In this document: in pieces, positions 23,479-32,477 of the stretch
How positions within the stretch are numbered: the stretch's first letter is position 1
Layout: each line of letters opens with the position of its first letter
Source of the DNA: Siphonobacter sp048595215
Lineage (GTDB): Bacteria; Bacteroidota; Bacteroidia; Cytophagales; Spirosomataceae
Direction: 5' to 3'
Assembly: GCF_048595215.1 (NCBI RefSeq)
Contig: NZ_JBMDWJ010000195.1
Span: 1-64,000, forward strand
Length of the DNA: 64,000 nt
Position numbers and translations under genes: made by a program
Notes under the pieces: model-generated
Database searches by the model: none
What the model was told of the DNA's origin: nothing
Seen by the model: only the letters and a program-made list of their open reading frames with translations

Positions 23479-24738
23479 ATGCCCAAAATGGACATTTTGA
23501 AAGCTCCGATTCATCAACAGACTCGCGAAACCAAACTCTCTTTTGATGACACCTCGGTAGCTTTTGCTAATCAATCCGACTGGCAACTCAAGAAAACGTA
23601 TTTCATTTTTGCGGCCATGAATCGAAACTGGCTTGTAAAGATAGGTACCTTTTTTATGAAATTGTTTTTAATGCTCAAATTTCCCATTAAAGGAGCCATT
23701 AAAAGCACAATCTTTGAACATTTCTGTGGTGGAGAAACGATTGAAGGCTGTACGGACACAATCCAGCAGTTAGATAAAGCCCACATCGGAACAATTCTTG
23801 ATTATTCCGTAGAAGGAGAGGATTCAGAGGAATCTTTTGACGTAACGGTAAAGGAAATTTTGCGGACGATTGAAAAGGCCGCACAAATGCCTGCCATTCC
23901 TTTCTCCGTATTTAAAGTAACGGGGATTGCCAGTACCGAATTATTGGAAAAAGCTCAGTCCGCTCAAGGCCTGAATGATGCGGAAACGGCGGCTTTTGCC
24001 CGCGTACGCGAGCGAATGGATATTCTTTGCAAAGCAGCTTATGAACATCACGTACGGATTTTTGTCGATGCCGAAGAAACCTGGATTCAAGATACCATCG
24101 ATCAGTTAGCCTACGACATGATGGAACGGTACAACCGCCAGGAATGTATCGTTTGGAATACGTATCAAATGTACCGCGTAGAAAGCTATGCTAATCTAGT
24201 ACAAGCTACAGAAACGGCTCTGGCAAAAGGATATGAGCTGGGCGTGAAACTGGTACGCGGAGCTTACATGGAAAAAGAACGTCAGCGGGCCCACGAAATG
24301 GAATATTCCGATCCAATTCATGCCACGAAAGAAGATACGGATCAGGCGTATAATCAAGCCGTTCTGTACTTCCTGGAGAACCGGAACGTGATTTCGATTT
24401 GTCTGGGTACGCATAATGAATATTCCTGCTTGTTACTGGCGGAGAAGATGAAAGAGGCCGGTATTCCCGTCAACGATGCTCACATCTGGTTTGCTCAGTT
24501 GTTGGGGATGAGTGATAACATTAGCTTTAACTTAGCTCACAGTGGCTACAATGTGGCTAAATATGTTCCTTATGGACCGGTAGAAGCCGTTATGCCTTAT
24601 TTGTTCCGCCGGGCTGAAGAAAATACCTCGGTAGCCGGACAGGCCAGCCGGGAATTTACTCTATTGAAGAAAGAAGTTCGACGCCGAAAGCGGGCCGTTC
24701 GACAGCAACTGTGTAAATCAAAAAAATCAGTTCAATAA
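23479..24738 (+). CDS. Proline dehydrogenase
   Basis: A monofunctional 419-residue FAD enzyme that oxidises proline to pyrroline-5-carboxylate at the inner face of the membrane. The barrel-type domain runs from about residue 95. Conserved segments are TILDYSVEGE (about 113), IFVDAEETWIQD, GVKLVRGAYMEKER (the lysine-arginine segment that contacts substrate and FAD), CLGTHNEYS, and the C-terminal YVPYGPVEAVMPYLFRRAEENTS, the PRODH signature with the two arginines binding the proline carboxylate. No P5C dehydrogenase is fused or adjacent. An alternative ATG at 23488 is equally possible. Confidence 0.93.
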   Translation: MPKMDILKAPIHQQTRETKLSFDDTSVAFANQSDWQLKKTYFIFAAMNRNWLVKIGTFFMKLFLMLKFPIKGAIKSTIFEHFCGGETIEGCTDTIQQLDKAHIGTILDYSVEGEDSEESFDVTVKEILRTIEKAAQMPAIPFSVFKVTGIASTELLEKAQSAQGLNDAETAAFARVRERMDILCKAAYEHHVRIFVDAEETWIQDTIDQLAYDMMERYNRQECIVWNTYQMYRVESYANLVQATETALAKGYELGVKLVRGAYMEKERQRAHEMEYSDPIHATKEDTDQAYNQAVLYFLENRNVISICLGTHNEYSCLLLAEKMKEAGIPVNDAHIWFAQLLGMSDNISFNLAHSGYNVAKYVPYGPVEAVMPYLFRRAEENTSVAGQASREFTLLKKEVRRRKRAVRQQLCKSKKSVQ

Positions 24739-24748
24739 TCTTACGGAG

Positions 24749-24779
24749 AGCCCTCATTCGAGTCGAATGGGGGCTTTTC
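24749..24779 (+). terminator. Terminator after proline dehydrogenase
   Basis: AGCCCTCATTCGA pairs with TCGAATGGGGGCT (one mismatch) around a very short loop, followed by TTTT, 11 bp after the stop codon. Confidence 0.8.
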
Positions 24780-24886
24780 ATGTAAAAGCTATCCGTTTCG
24801 TACAAACACTTCTGAATTTTGTACGTTAGATAGGAACGACTTACCCGATTAACTCATTTCTTTGTGGGTTGCTAATGATTACCTGA

Positions 24887-25528
24887 ATGAAGAATCCTCT
24901 GAAGTTTTTTTTGCTGACACTCTTTGTTATTGTCCTGGATCAGACCGTTAAATACCTTGTATACAAAAATATGTATCTGGGGGAAGACATTCCCTTAATC
25001 GGAAAGTGGCTGAGTATCCATTACGTTTTGAATCCGGGTATGGCCTTCGGTATGCAGCTGGACCATCCCTATGGCAAGTTAATTCTTACATTGTTTCGTC
25101 TGGTTGCCATGGCTGTAATTGCCTGGTATTTGACTCGCCTCGCTCGTCGTAATGCTCCCGATGGCCTTTTATGGTGCATTGCTGCCATTTTAGGCGGAGC
25201 GATCGGTAACGTCATCGATTCGACTTTTTACGGCGTTCTGTTAGGAAATGCTCCCTATGATGCTCCATCACCCTGGTTCCACGGTCAAGTAATCGACATG
25301 GTACTATTCAACCCCTGGGAGGGCTACCTACCCGAATGGATTCCGATCTGGGGCGGTTCTTATTATACGAGTCCAGTCTTCAATATTGCTGATGCTTCGA
25401 TTTTTCTGGGTGTGGTGTTCATACTGATCTTCCAATCTCAGTTCTTTAATGAAGATGAGAAAGAACAGAATCAAGAGAAGCCAGCGTTAAAGAATGATAT
25501 ACTTCGGGATTCGTCCTCAGAAGTATAA
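24887..25528 (+). CDS. lspA: Lipoprotein signal peptidase (signal peptidase II)
   Basis: Inner-membrane aspartic peptidase that cleaves signal peptides of diacylglyceryl-modified prolipoproteins. The 213-residue protein has four hydrophobic helices: about 7-24, 62-82, 94-112 and 168-185. The catalytic aspartates are in GAIGNVIDS (about 107) and FNIADASIFLG (about 170). A 30-residue insertion between helices 3 and 4 (GVLLGNAPYDAPSPWFHGQ) and a charged tail (DEKEQNQEKPALKND) make it longer than E. coli LspA at 164, as is common in Bacteroidota. The gene is flanked by terminators on both sides, so it appears monocistronic. Confidence 0.94.
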   Translation: MKNPLKFFLLTLFVIVLDQTVKYLVYKNMYLGEDIPLIGKWLSIHYVLNPGMAFGMQLDHPYGKLILTLFRLVAMAVIAWYLTRLARRNAPDGLLWCIAAILGGAIGNVIDSTFYGVLLGNAPYDAPSPWFHGQVIDMVLFNPWEGYLPEWIPIWGGSYYTSPVFNIADASIFLGVVFILIFQSQFFNEDEKEQNQEKPALKNDILRDSSSEV

Positions 25529-25545
25529 ATCGAATAAGGTACTGT

Positions 25546-25589
25546 CACAAAAAAGCCTCTGGTATTTCTGTACCAGAGGCTTTTTTGTG
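25546..25589 (+). terminator. Terminator after lspA
   Basis: A perfect 19-bp stem (25546-25564 with 25571-25589) with a 6-nt loop, ending in a T-run, 17 bp after lspA. Confidence 0.9.
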
Positions 25590-25756
25590 AACAATTCTTG
25601 TAGGCGGAGAGGACGGTAGATCTATGAGCTACTGTATAGGGATAGAATATATAAAAGCCTCAATAAAGCTTCTAGGGAGAACTAACAAGTCTTTATGAGC
25701 AATGATCTATTTCATAGGAATTGATGATGGAGTCGTTATTTACACCTACTATTAAC

Positions 25757-25790
25757 AAAAAAGCCCAGACTTGTAGAGGCTGGGCTTTTA
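25757..25790 (-). terminator. Terminator after the ompH pair
   Basis: AAAAAAGCCCAG (25757-25768) pairs with CTGGGCTTTT (25780-25789). Read on the minus strand it ends in TTTTTT, 19 bp after the downstream ompH gene. Confidence 0.85.
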
Positions 25791-25808
25791 CTGTACTCGA
25801 TAAACAAA

Positions 25809-26429
25809 TTAGGGCTTTTTAGCTGGTGTTTTAGGAGCACCTTGTCCGGCAGGCTGTGCAGCAGCAGGTTGAGCGGCTGCTTTTTTCAGAGCTTCAGGAT
25901 CAACACCCATTTTCTTGAATACCAGATCCGTTACTTCCGTAGCAGGATCTGCGTACAGAACGATTGGGTTCAATTGCGTACTAACCGAGCTGCTTAAGAT
26001 GAACGTATAGTTGTTCTCTTTCGCAACGGATTTGATGGCATTGTCAATGTCAGCCAGCAGGGGTTGAAGCAGTTGTTGTTGCTTCTGGCCCAATTCAGTC
26101 TGAGCATTCTGTTGCAATGTCTGCAGACGTTCCTGAATACCTTGCAGTTCTTTTTGCTTGTCGGCTTTGATTACATCCGACATGGTGGGTTCTGCTTTTT
26201 GGTAAGCGGTGTATTTGTCCTGCAGGTCTTTTTGCAGACTCTGCATTTGGTTTTGGTATTGCGTACTCCGAGTTTGCAGTTCAGCTTCTACAGCCTTGGA
26301 TTTGGGGTGACCCGCTAACAGAACATCAATATCGGTATAGCCAATTTTGAGGGCTGACTGGGCATTCGCGTTTAATCCTACGAAGGCTAGGGCAGCGGCG
26401 GTCAGAACGGCAAAAATTTGTTTTTTCAT
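25809..26429 (-). CDS. OmpH/Skp-family periplasmic chaperone (second copy)
   Basis: A 206-residue exported protein. Signal peptide about 1-23 (MKKQIFAVLTAAALAFVGLNANA). The OmpH domain follows at about 28-170: a beta start KIGYTDIDVLLAGHP, a long coiled coil rich in Gln and Leu (about 45-130) and a closing strand YTFILSSSVSTQLNPIVLYADP. This is the Skp tentacle fold, which carries unfolded outer-membrane proteins across the periplasm. The last 30 residues are an Ala/Pro/Gln-rich tail not found in E. coli Skp. It begins 5 bp after a sister gene and lies downstream of bamA, consistent with outer-membrane assembly. Confidence 0.9.
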   Translation of the reverse strand: MKKQIFAVLTAAALAFVGLNANAQSALKIGYTDIDVLLAGHPKSKAVEAELQTRSTQYQNQMQSLQKDLQDKYTAYQKAEPTMSDVIKADKQKELQGIQERLQTLQQNAQTELGQKQQQLLQPLLADIDNAIKSVAKENNYTFILSSSVSTQLNPIVLYADPATEVTDLVFKKMGVDPEALKKAAAQPAAAQPAGQGAPKTPAKKP

Positions 26430-26434
26430 TGGTT

Positions 26435-27010
26435 TTACTGCTTGGTCTTTGTGTTTTGCGTTGGTGTGTTTGTTTGATTGGGGTTCGCTTTCGGATCTAT
26501 GCCCAATTCTTCGAGTACGTAGTCCGAGTAATCATCCCGGGGGTCCGTATAGATCATGGCCAGGCCTTCGGAGGATTTGTCCAGAATCATGCGAAGTTGT
26601 TTCTGCCGAGCTACTTTTTCGACGGCCCGGCTGAGCTCGTCCATGATGGGTTTAAGTACGTCTTTTCGTCTTTGGTGGTACTGTCCATTATAACCAAAAA
26701 CCTTATTATTTAATTCTTTGACTTCGTTTTCTTTTCGTTCGATTTCCGCCCGACGTTGCTGCTTCATAGGCTCGGTCAGTAAGGGCTCTTCCGATTTATA
26801 CAGACGTTCGAGCTTATCGATTTCCGCGTGTTTGTCGGCAATTTCCTTCGTTCGTACCTGCGTCCAGCGATCCATTTCGCTGTTCACTTTCTGAAACTCG
26901 GGCATTTTACTAACAATGTACTCGGAGTCAATATATCCAAATCGCTGGGCCCAGGCAGGGCTTGCCTGCAAAACGAACGCCAAAAATAGGAAAAATAAGC
27001 TGGTTCTCAC
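26435..27010 (-). CDS. OmpH/Skp-family periplasmic chaperone (first copy)
   Basis: A 191-residue exported protein with signal peptide about 1-21 (MRTSLFFLFLAFVLQASPAWA), then RFGYIDSEYIVSKMPEFQ, a charged coiled coil over about 45-125 and the closing strand RMILDKSSEGLAMIYTDPRDD. Its coiled coil is much more charged than that of the sister protein next door, so the two probably differ in clients or form mixed trimers. It lies 60 bp downstream of bamA in the same direction. A duplicated ompH after bamA is usual in Bacteroidota. Confidence 0.9.
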   Translation of the reverse strand: MRTSLFFLFLAFVLQASPAWAQRFGYIDSEYIVSKMPEFQKVNSEMDRWTQVRTKEIADKHAEIDKLERLYKSEEPLLTEPMKQQRRAEIERKENEVKELNNKVFGYNGQYHQRRKDVLKPIMDELSRAVEKVARQKQLRMILDKSSEGLAMIYTDPRDDYSDYVLEELGIDPKANPNQTNTPTQNTKTKQ

Positions 27011-27070
27011 GAGTTATGGATTTAACAATACTATAATTCAGCAGTGGCGGACTAAATAAGCTTGCTACAA

Positions 27071-29707
27071 TTAGCGAATTTGCTGGCCAATGGTAAAGTG
27101 GAATTGACCTTTACCCGCCTGTTGAATCGAGCCTGTTGGGCCGACGTTGCGGTCGAAACCGTACCCGTAATCGATACCAATCATACCAAAGGCGGGCATG
27201 AAGATACGAGCACCAATACCAGCCGAACGTTTCAGATCAAAGGGATTGAAATACTTGTAACTATCCCAGTTGTTACCCGCTTCCATGAACCCTAAAACGA
27301 ACACAGTAGCTGAGGGGTTCAACGAGATGGGATAACGAATCTCCATTACATATTTATTGTACACAACCCCACCATTTCCCTGATAGAGACGCGTTGGGTC
27401 CGTACGTACGCTACGGTCATCATAACCGCGTAAACCGATGATATCTTGTGCAATGGCAAACTGACCCTGTCCGGAAAGTCCTGAACCACCTAGTACAAAG
27501 CGTTCAAGGGGAATGATACCGAGCTTAGAATTATAGTTACCCAGGAAACCCATGTGAGCCCGCGTATGGAAGACCAGTTTTCCAGTAATGGGCACGAACC
27601 AGGATAGATCGAACATCCACTTATGGTACTCTAGGAAGCGATATTTTTCCTGAGGTTCGTTCGGGTTCCAGTTAGAAGGTCTAAACAGTGAGTACGGCGG
27701 CGTCAGCGTAGCCGACAGCGACAGCGAAGAACCTCTCCGCGTATACTGCGGGTTATCGAGATCGTAACGCGTCAGCGTAGTAATGAGTGAAATGTTATTC
27801 GAATTACCCGTATCAAAATCTCGGATCTGTAAGATACCATAGTTTTTGAATTCGTAACGCATGTACGAAAGGGCCATATTCAGACCGAAACGGTTGTCCG
27901 GACGGCGTAAACGTTTTCCTAAGCTGATGGAAGCCCCCGTAGTATTAAAGTAACCACGTTCATTACCGAGCGGTCCTCCAACACCTCCGTATCCGCCGCC
28001 GCCATAACCTCCACCATAGCCCCCGTATCCATATCCGCTACCATAGCCACCATAGCCATTATAATCGAAGATACGGTATACCTGACGGTTGATGTTAAAG
28101 GAAAAGGCATTGGGTTTTTTACCTCCTAGCCAGGGTTCAGTAAATGACAAGGAATAGTTCTGGAACTGCTTACCGTTAGCTTGGAAACGAACGGCCAATT
28201 TCTGACCATCCCCAGCGGGTAATGGACGCCAGGCTTTCAGGTTCGTGATGTTACGGGCCGAGAAGTTATTAAAGACAACCCCTAAGGTACCCACAAAGCC
28301 AATGTAACCACCCCAACCCCCGGAAAGCTCAATCTGATCCGAAGCTTTTTCTTCAACGGTGTACTCAATATCTACCGTGTAGTCATTCCGGGGAATCGGA
28401 TTGATACCGATTTTCTCCGCATCAAAGTAACCCAGACGGGCTAATTCCTGCTGTGTACTCACGACGGCTGTTTTCGAGAATTTCTGACCAGGTAGTGTCA
28501 GGATTTCCCGCAGTACTACGTGATCGGAAGTCTTAGTATTTCCGTTCAGGATAATTTTATTGATGGTAAATTGCTTTCCTTCAAAAATATTGAAGTTAAT
28601 GTCAATCGAGTCGCCTTCGATGGCTGTCTCTTCGGGATCGGCCCGGAAGTACAGGTAACCTGCATCCATGTATAGCGAAGAAACGTCATAACCGGGACTG
28701 CCCTGTAAACGTTTTTGAAGTTCTTCCGGATTGTATACGTCACCTTTTTTGAGGCCTAATATTTCCGTCAGTAAGGAGTCAGAGTGTAAGTAGTTACCCT
28801 GCCAGGAAATATTACGGAAGTAGTATTTCTTCCCTTCTTCCAGTTTCACATATACGTCAACCGTCTTGTTATCGTGCGAGTATACGGAGTCCACCACGAT
28901 GCGAGCATCCCGATACCCTTTTTTATTGTAGAAGTCGATAACCTTGCCTTTGTCCTCTTCAAACTTCTTCGGAATAAACTTGGAAGGAGTGAAAACCCGG
29001 CCAAAACGCATCTGCTTGGTACCCTTCATTTTATTCCGTACGGTAGCTTCAGGCAGTTGTTCCCGTCCGTCCAGATCCAGATCATGAATCTTGATTTTGG
29101 GTCCTTTAGTAATGGTTACATTTAAGGCGGCGTTATTACCCCGGGCCGTATCCGACACCTGACGAACTTTCACGTCTGCGTTCAGAAAGCCTTTTTCTAC
29201 GTAGTGTTTTTTGATCGTAGCCTGGGTGTTTTTGATGAGGGCTTCGTTGATAATCTTACCCTTAATCAGCTTTACCTTATCATTAAGAGCGTCTTTTTCA
29301 CCCTTACGAACGCCCGTAAACGTAATTTTATACAAGCGAGAACGCTCCCGCATGAAAATGTCCAGCCAAATATTTTCACCTTCAATTTTGGTGGCGGTTA
29401 CTTCCACGTCTTCCAAAATGCCCTGGTCCATCAATTTCTTGATAGCTCCTGAGATTGCAATGCCGGGAATCTGGATTTTATCACCAACGCCCAACCCTGA
29501 AATAGAGATAAGGGAATTCGCATCGTAAAATTTGGTTCCACTAGTCGTGATTCCTTTGATGATGTATTCTTTCGGCTGCGTGTAATCGATTTCCTGGCTA
29601 GCAGCGGGTTGCTGAGGCGTTGCCGGCTGGCCGCCTAAACCCACGCGGGCCTGGCTAAAGGAAAGAAATGGCAGGAAAATCAGGAGGAGAGGGAAAACCT
29701 TTCTCAT
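27071..29707 (-). CDS. bamA: Outer membrane protein assembly factor BamA
   Basis: An 878-residue Omp85 protein that inserts beta-barrels in the outer membrane. Signal peptide about 1-19 (MRKVFPLLLIFLPFLSFSQ) with the ATG at 29707 preferred over an open frame reaching 29752. POTRA domains fill about 45-450 (for example GVRKGEKDALNDKVKLIKG and the last EKASDQIELSGGWGGYIGF joining to the barrel). The barrel covers the C-terminal half and ends in FHFTIGQQIR. A striking insertion of alternating Tyr and Gly lies in an early barrel loop (DNA 27962-28070). It follows uppS and precedes two ompH genes. Confidence 0.94.
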   Translation of the reverse strand: MRKVFPLLLIFLPFLSFSQARVGLGGQPATPQQPAASQEIDYTQPKEYIIKGITTSGTKFYDANSLISISGLGVGDKIQIPGIAISGAIKKLMDQGILEDVEVTATKIEGENIWLDIFMRERSRLYKITFTGVRKGEKDALNDKVKLIKGKIINEALIKNTQATIKKHYVEKGFLNADVKVRQVSDTARGNNAALNVTITKGPKIKIHDLDLDGREQLPEATVRNKMKGTKQMRFGRVFTPSKFIPKKFEEDKGKVIDFYNKKGYRDARIVVDSVYSHDNKTVDVYVKLEEGKKYYFRNISWQGNYLHSDSLLTEILGLKKGDVYNPEELQKRLQGSPGYDVSSLYMDAGYLYFRADPEETAIEGDSIDINFNIFEGKQFTINKIILNGNTKTSDHVVLREILTLPGQKFSKTAVVSTQQELARLGYFDAEKIGINPIPRNDYTVDIEYTVEEKASDQIELSGGWGGYIGFVGTLGVVFNNFSARNITNLKAWRPLPAGDGQKLAVRFQANGKQFQNYSLSFTEPWLGGKKPNAFSFNINRQVYRIFDYNGYGGYGSGYGYGGYGGGYGGGGYGGVGGPLGNERGYFNTTGASISLGKRLRRPDNRFGLNMALSYMRYEFKNYGILQIRDFDTGNSNNISLITTLTRYDLDNPQYTRRGSSLSLSATLTPPYSLFRPSNWNPNEPQEKYRFLEYHKWMFDLSWFVPITGKLVFHTRAHMGFLGNYNSKLGIIPLERFVLGGSGLSGQGQFAIAQDIIGLRGYDDRSVRTDPTRLYQGNGGVVYNKYVMEIRYPISLNPSATVFVLGFMEAGNNWDSYKYFNPFDLKRSAGIGARIFMPAFGMIGIDYGYGFDRNVGPTGSIQQAGKGQFHFTIGQQIR

Positions 29708-29806
29708 TGGGTTAATGACAACATTTCTGAGGCGAAAGTGCCTGTCTTTCAAAGTAATATGCTTCTCAAGTCAGTAGTTCCAGCAAACAGAAATTTTAGG
29801 GAATAG

Positions 29807-30547
29807 TTAGGCTTTTAATTGTTCGCTGGTCTTTCCAAAACGACGTTCACGGTTCTGATAATCTTTGAGAGCTTTATCTAAGTGCTCCCGGCGGAAATCG
29901 GGCCAAAAGGTATCCGTAAAATGAAGCTCGGCGTAGGCTAACTGCCACAGTAAAAAATTACTGATGCGGTGATCACCGCCGGTACGAATCATCAAATCAA
30001 CATCGGGCATACCACTCGTAGCCAAGGCTTTGCTTAAGTGTTCCTCGGTTAACTGCCCAGATGCAAATTCTCCGCGTTGGGTTGCATCAACGAGTTTTTT
30101 AACCCCTTGCATAATGTCCCATTTACCACTATAACTTAAAGCCAGTACCAGCGAAAGACCCGTATTGTGTTGGGTACGATCCATGGCCTGCTTTAAATCT
30201 TTCTGGCAGCGTGTGGGCAGACTTTGCGTATCACCAATGGTTAACAAGCGAATATTATTTTTCAGTAATTTGGGGGTTTGGTCGGCTATGGCCTGTACAA
30301 GTAGTTCCATCAAAGCGTCTACCTCTTCCTGGGGACGGTCCCAGTTTTCCGTGGAAAACGTATAGAGCGTCAGGTACTCAATGCCTAATTCAGCACAGCC
30401 TTCCACGACATCCTCTACTGCTTTAATGGCGTGACGGTGGCCGAAAATCCGGCTTAACATACCTTTTTGTTTGGCCCAGCGTCCGTTTCCGTCCATAATA
30501 ACGGCGATATGGCGGGGGAGATTGCCTGTATGAATAGTTTCCTTCAT
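29807..30547 (-). CDS. uppS: Isoprenyl transferase (undecaprenyl diphosphate synthase)
   Basis: Cytoplasmic cis-prenyltransferase, 246 residues, making the C55 carrier lipid for peptidoglycan and surface polysaccharides. Signature segments are HIAVIMDGNGRWAKQKGML (14-32) with the catalytic Asp and the diphosphate-binding Arg, TLYTFSTENWDRP (61-73), and the C-terminal PDVDLMIRTGGDHRISNFLLWQ with TDTFWPDF. It precedes bamA by 99 bp on the same strand. A terminator-like hairpin lies between its ATG and an exact -7 element upstream. Confidence 0.95.
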   Translation of the reverse strand: MKETIHTGNLPRHIAVIMDGNGRWAKQKGMLSRIFGHRHAIKAVEDVVEGCAELGIEYLTLYTFSTENWDRPQEEVDALMELLVQAIADQTPKLLKNNIRLLTIGDTQSLPTRCQKDLKQAMDRTQHNTGLSLVLALSYSGKWDIMQGVKKLVDATQRGEFASGQLTEEHLSKALATSGMPDVDLMIRTGGDHRISNFLLWQLAYAELHFTDTFWPDFRREHLDKALKDYQNRERRFGKTSEQLKA

Positions 30548-30557
30548 CCTCTAATAC

Positions 30558-30590
30558 GAAAAACCGATAAGGTTCGAAACCTTACCGGTT
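30558..30590 (-). terminator. Terminator-like hairpin upstream of uppS
   Basis: AACCGATAAGGTT (30562-30574) pairs with AACCTTACCGGTT (30578-30590) with one mismatch; on the minus strand TTTTT follows. It lies downstream of the DUF6089 gene, but also between a candidate uppS -7 element and the uppS ATG. Confidence 0.7.
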
Positions 30591-30603
30591 CTGAACGATC
30601 GTG

Positions 30604-30611
30604 CAAAAGTA
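30604..30611 (-). promoter_or_regulatory. Candidate promoter -7 element of uppS-bamA-ompH
   Basis: Minus strand TACTTTTG, an exact TAnnTTTG, 57 bp before the uppS ATG. A transcript from here would pass through the hairpin at 30558-30590. No convincing -33 element. Confidence 0.35.
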
Positions 30612-30647
30612 AGAATTTCGTGGCAGTTTTCGTTCGGTTTACCAGGA

Positions 30648-31319
30648 TTAGGGACAGATCACCCGAAGGATTGTATAACTCACGGAAAGAGACGTATAGT
30701 AATACATGTCTTTCCGCGTCGGATCAGACTGTAATTCTTTAGGAACCGTTGGTCCAGAGACATTATAATTATCCAGGTAATCCGACCAGGTTTTACGAGT
30801 ACCGAACTCAAAACCCAGGCTCCAGGGGCCTTTGATCTGCCACTTGATACCGGCTCCAAAGGGAATGGCTAATCCCGACTTTTTATACGATTCCGTAGCC
30901 GCCTGATCGGGCTTGAAATTATAAAAGGCCAGACCGCCAAATACGTAGGGAGACCAGTTACGGGGTTTCCGTCGCGTATAGTCGAAATTCAGGAAATTAT
31001 ACTGAATATCCGCTCCGGCTTCCATGATCCGTGTGCCAAAGATAATACCCCTGGCTCGCTGAAAAGGGTCAGAGCTTTCGAAGTCACTGGCATAAATTCG
31101 TCCAGCAGTGAAAGAAACGCGACCGGAAAGAGCTTTAGAGGCATTATAGCGAAAGAAGAGATTTCCTCCAGGACGAGCAAACTTGAGATGCAGGTTAGGA
31201 GAGATGTCTCCTTTATAGTGCATCATACCCAAGCCAGCTCCGAATTCAATTTTCTGAGCCTGAGCCCAACCGAATACTGACATCCACAGGAAGAAAAAAA
31301 GAATAGATCGCTGAAGCAT
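30648..31319 (-). CDS. DUF6089-type outer-membrane beta-barrel protein
   Basis: A 223-residue exported protein with signal peptide about 1-21 (MLQRSILFFFLWMSVFGWAQA). The remainder is a small beta-barrel pattern of alternating aromatic strands: IEFGAGLGMMHYKGDIS, GGNLFFRYNASKALSGR, WSPYVFGGLAFYNFKP, LAIPFGAGIKWQIKG, WSLGFEFGTRKTWSDYLD and a final strand YYTSLSVSYTILRVICP. This architecture matches the DUF6089 family, commonly encoded next to uppS and bamA in Bacteroidota. Its molecular role is unknown. It ends with a Cys-Pro pair, as does the neighbouring barrel gene product close to its end. Confidence 0.8.
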   Translation of the reverse strand: MLQRSILFFFLWMSVFGWAQAQKIEFGAGLGMMHYKGDISPNLHLKFARPGGNLFFRYNASKALSGRVSFTAGRIYASDFESSDPFQRARGIIFGTRIMEAGADIQYNFLNFDYTRRKPRNWSPYVFGGLAFYNFKPDQAATESYKKSGLAIPFGAGIKWQIKGPWSLGFEFGTRKTWSDYLDNYNVSGPTVPKELQSDPTRKDMYYYTSLSVSYTILRVICP

Positions 31320-31328
31320 ATGTGAAAA

Positions 31329-31354
31329 GGGTTCGTGTGGTAAAGCACGAACCC
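31329..31354 (-). terminator. Hairpin between the two outer-membrane barrel genes
   Basis: GGGTTCGTG (31329-31337) pairs with CACGAACCC (31346-31354); on the minus strand TTTT follows. It lies 31 bp after the upstream barrel gene and 9 bp before the next ATG, so it may be only a partial terminator. Confidence 0.6.
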
Positions 31355-31385
31355 ATCGATTAATATATCGCTATATACAAAACTG

Positions 31386-32369
31386 CTAACGTAAGGGAGG
31401 GCATTTAATTTTCGGAGTAATGATATAATTCAGGTGAATGGCCGTTAAAAAGTAATAGTCTTTGTTGCCACCACCACGACCGTCACCCCAATTATTGCCT
31501 GGTGCATTATTAGGCCCTCCTCCTTGTTCAGTGAAAATTCGTTGAAGCCCGGCGGTACGATCACCTCCTTTGCGTGCTGCTACTAATTCCTGACTACGAT
31601 TACTCATGGCTTGAGCCAGGGCATCTCCTGCGAAAACGTCGGGGTTCGCAGGGTAATAACCTCCTACATCATCCAGATAGTCCGTAAAAGAAAATCTGAA
31701 ACCAGCTTCGGCAGAAATATCCCAGTTACGTTTGTATCGGAAACGAAAACCTAAACCGATGGGAATTGCTGCTGAGACAAGCGAATAAGGTTTAGCGTAC
31801 CCCGGACGACCCTGTCCTTCCGTTCCTAAAGGTTGAAGCTTTACCCACTCATTCCCAAACTCTTCTGGGGTTCGTGCTTTGGGGTTGTGTGCAAGGATCG
31901 CAAGCCCTCCAAATACGTAAGGAACAATAGCAGGCCGATCAAAAGCATTCCGCCCTTCAGGAATGATATTGTAAATAGCGGTAACCGAAAGCTCTTTCAG
32001 ATCATTTCTGAAGTGAGCATTGCGAAGAAAGTTGTTATCGAACTGAGGTCGGCCATTGAACTTGTAGTCATCACCGGATATACGTGCCAACGTCAACGCG
32101 GCTCTACCACTAAATCGGGGTGTAAAGTGACGCGTATAGTTTCCAGTTATATTCCATCGCATCATGTTGAAAACAGAATTGATAGGGTCTTTAAGCGGAG
32201 CAAGCTCACCGAAATAACTGGAAGTACCAATACCAAAAGCTACACTCGAATAGGACTCAAATTGAGGTTTACGGGCTCTAGTGTAATTTTTACTAAGTCT
32301 GAGTTGAGCCTGAGAGTAACCTAGGCCCAATAAATAAAGTGCACTGATCAATAAAAGTCTTTTTCTCAT
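31386..32369 (-). CDS. Outer-membrane beta-barrel protein, DUF6089-related
   Basis: A 327-residue exported protein paralogous in layout to the barrel protein downstream. Signal peptide about 1-22 (MRKRLLLISALYLLGLGYSQAQ); the frame is open to 32420 but this ATG (32369) gives the signal. Strands such as SYSSVAFGIGTSSYFGELAP, RWNITGNYTRHFTPRFSGRA and PYVFGGLAILAHNPKA are followed by a soluble-looking insert around residues 225-300 (SNRSQELVAARKGGDRTAG... GGGPNNAPGNNWGDGRGGG), then the closing strand FLTAIHLNYIITPKIKCPPLR. The insert is Gly/Asn-rich and probably an exposed loop. Function unknown. Confidence 0.75.
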   Translation of the reverse strand: MRKRLLLISALYLLGLGYSQAQLRLSKNYTRARKPQFESYSSVAFGIGTSSYFGELAPLKDPINSVFNMMRWNITGNYTRHFTPRFSGRAALTLARISGDDYKFNGRPQFDNNFLRNAHFRNDLKELSVTAIYNIIPEGRNAFDRPAIVPYVFGGLAILAHNPKARTPEEFGNEWVKLQPLGTEGQGRPGYAKPYSLVSAAIPIGLGFRFRYKRNWDISAEAGFRFSFTDYLDDVGGYYPANPDVFAGDALAQAMSNRSQELVAARKGGDRTAGLQRIFTEQGGGPNNAPGNNWGDGRGGGNKDYYFLTAIHLNYIITPKIKCPPLR

Positions 32370-32477
32370 ATGAAGGTCAATATGAATCATCAAGGGTATT
32401 CGTCTAACGACAAGCAGCAAAAATTGGTATGTTATAGGAGCGAATACTTTCGGTAATGATAGGGTGAGTTGGAAGAA

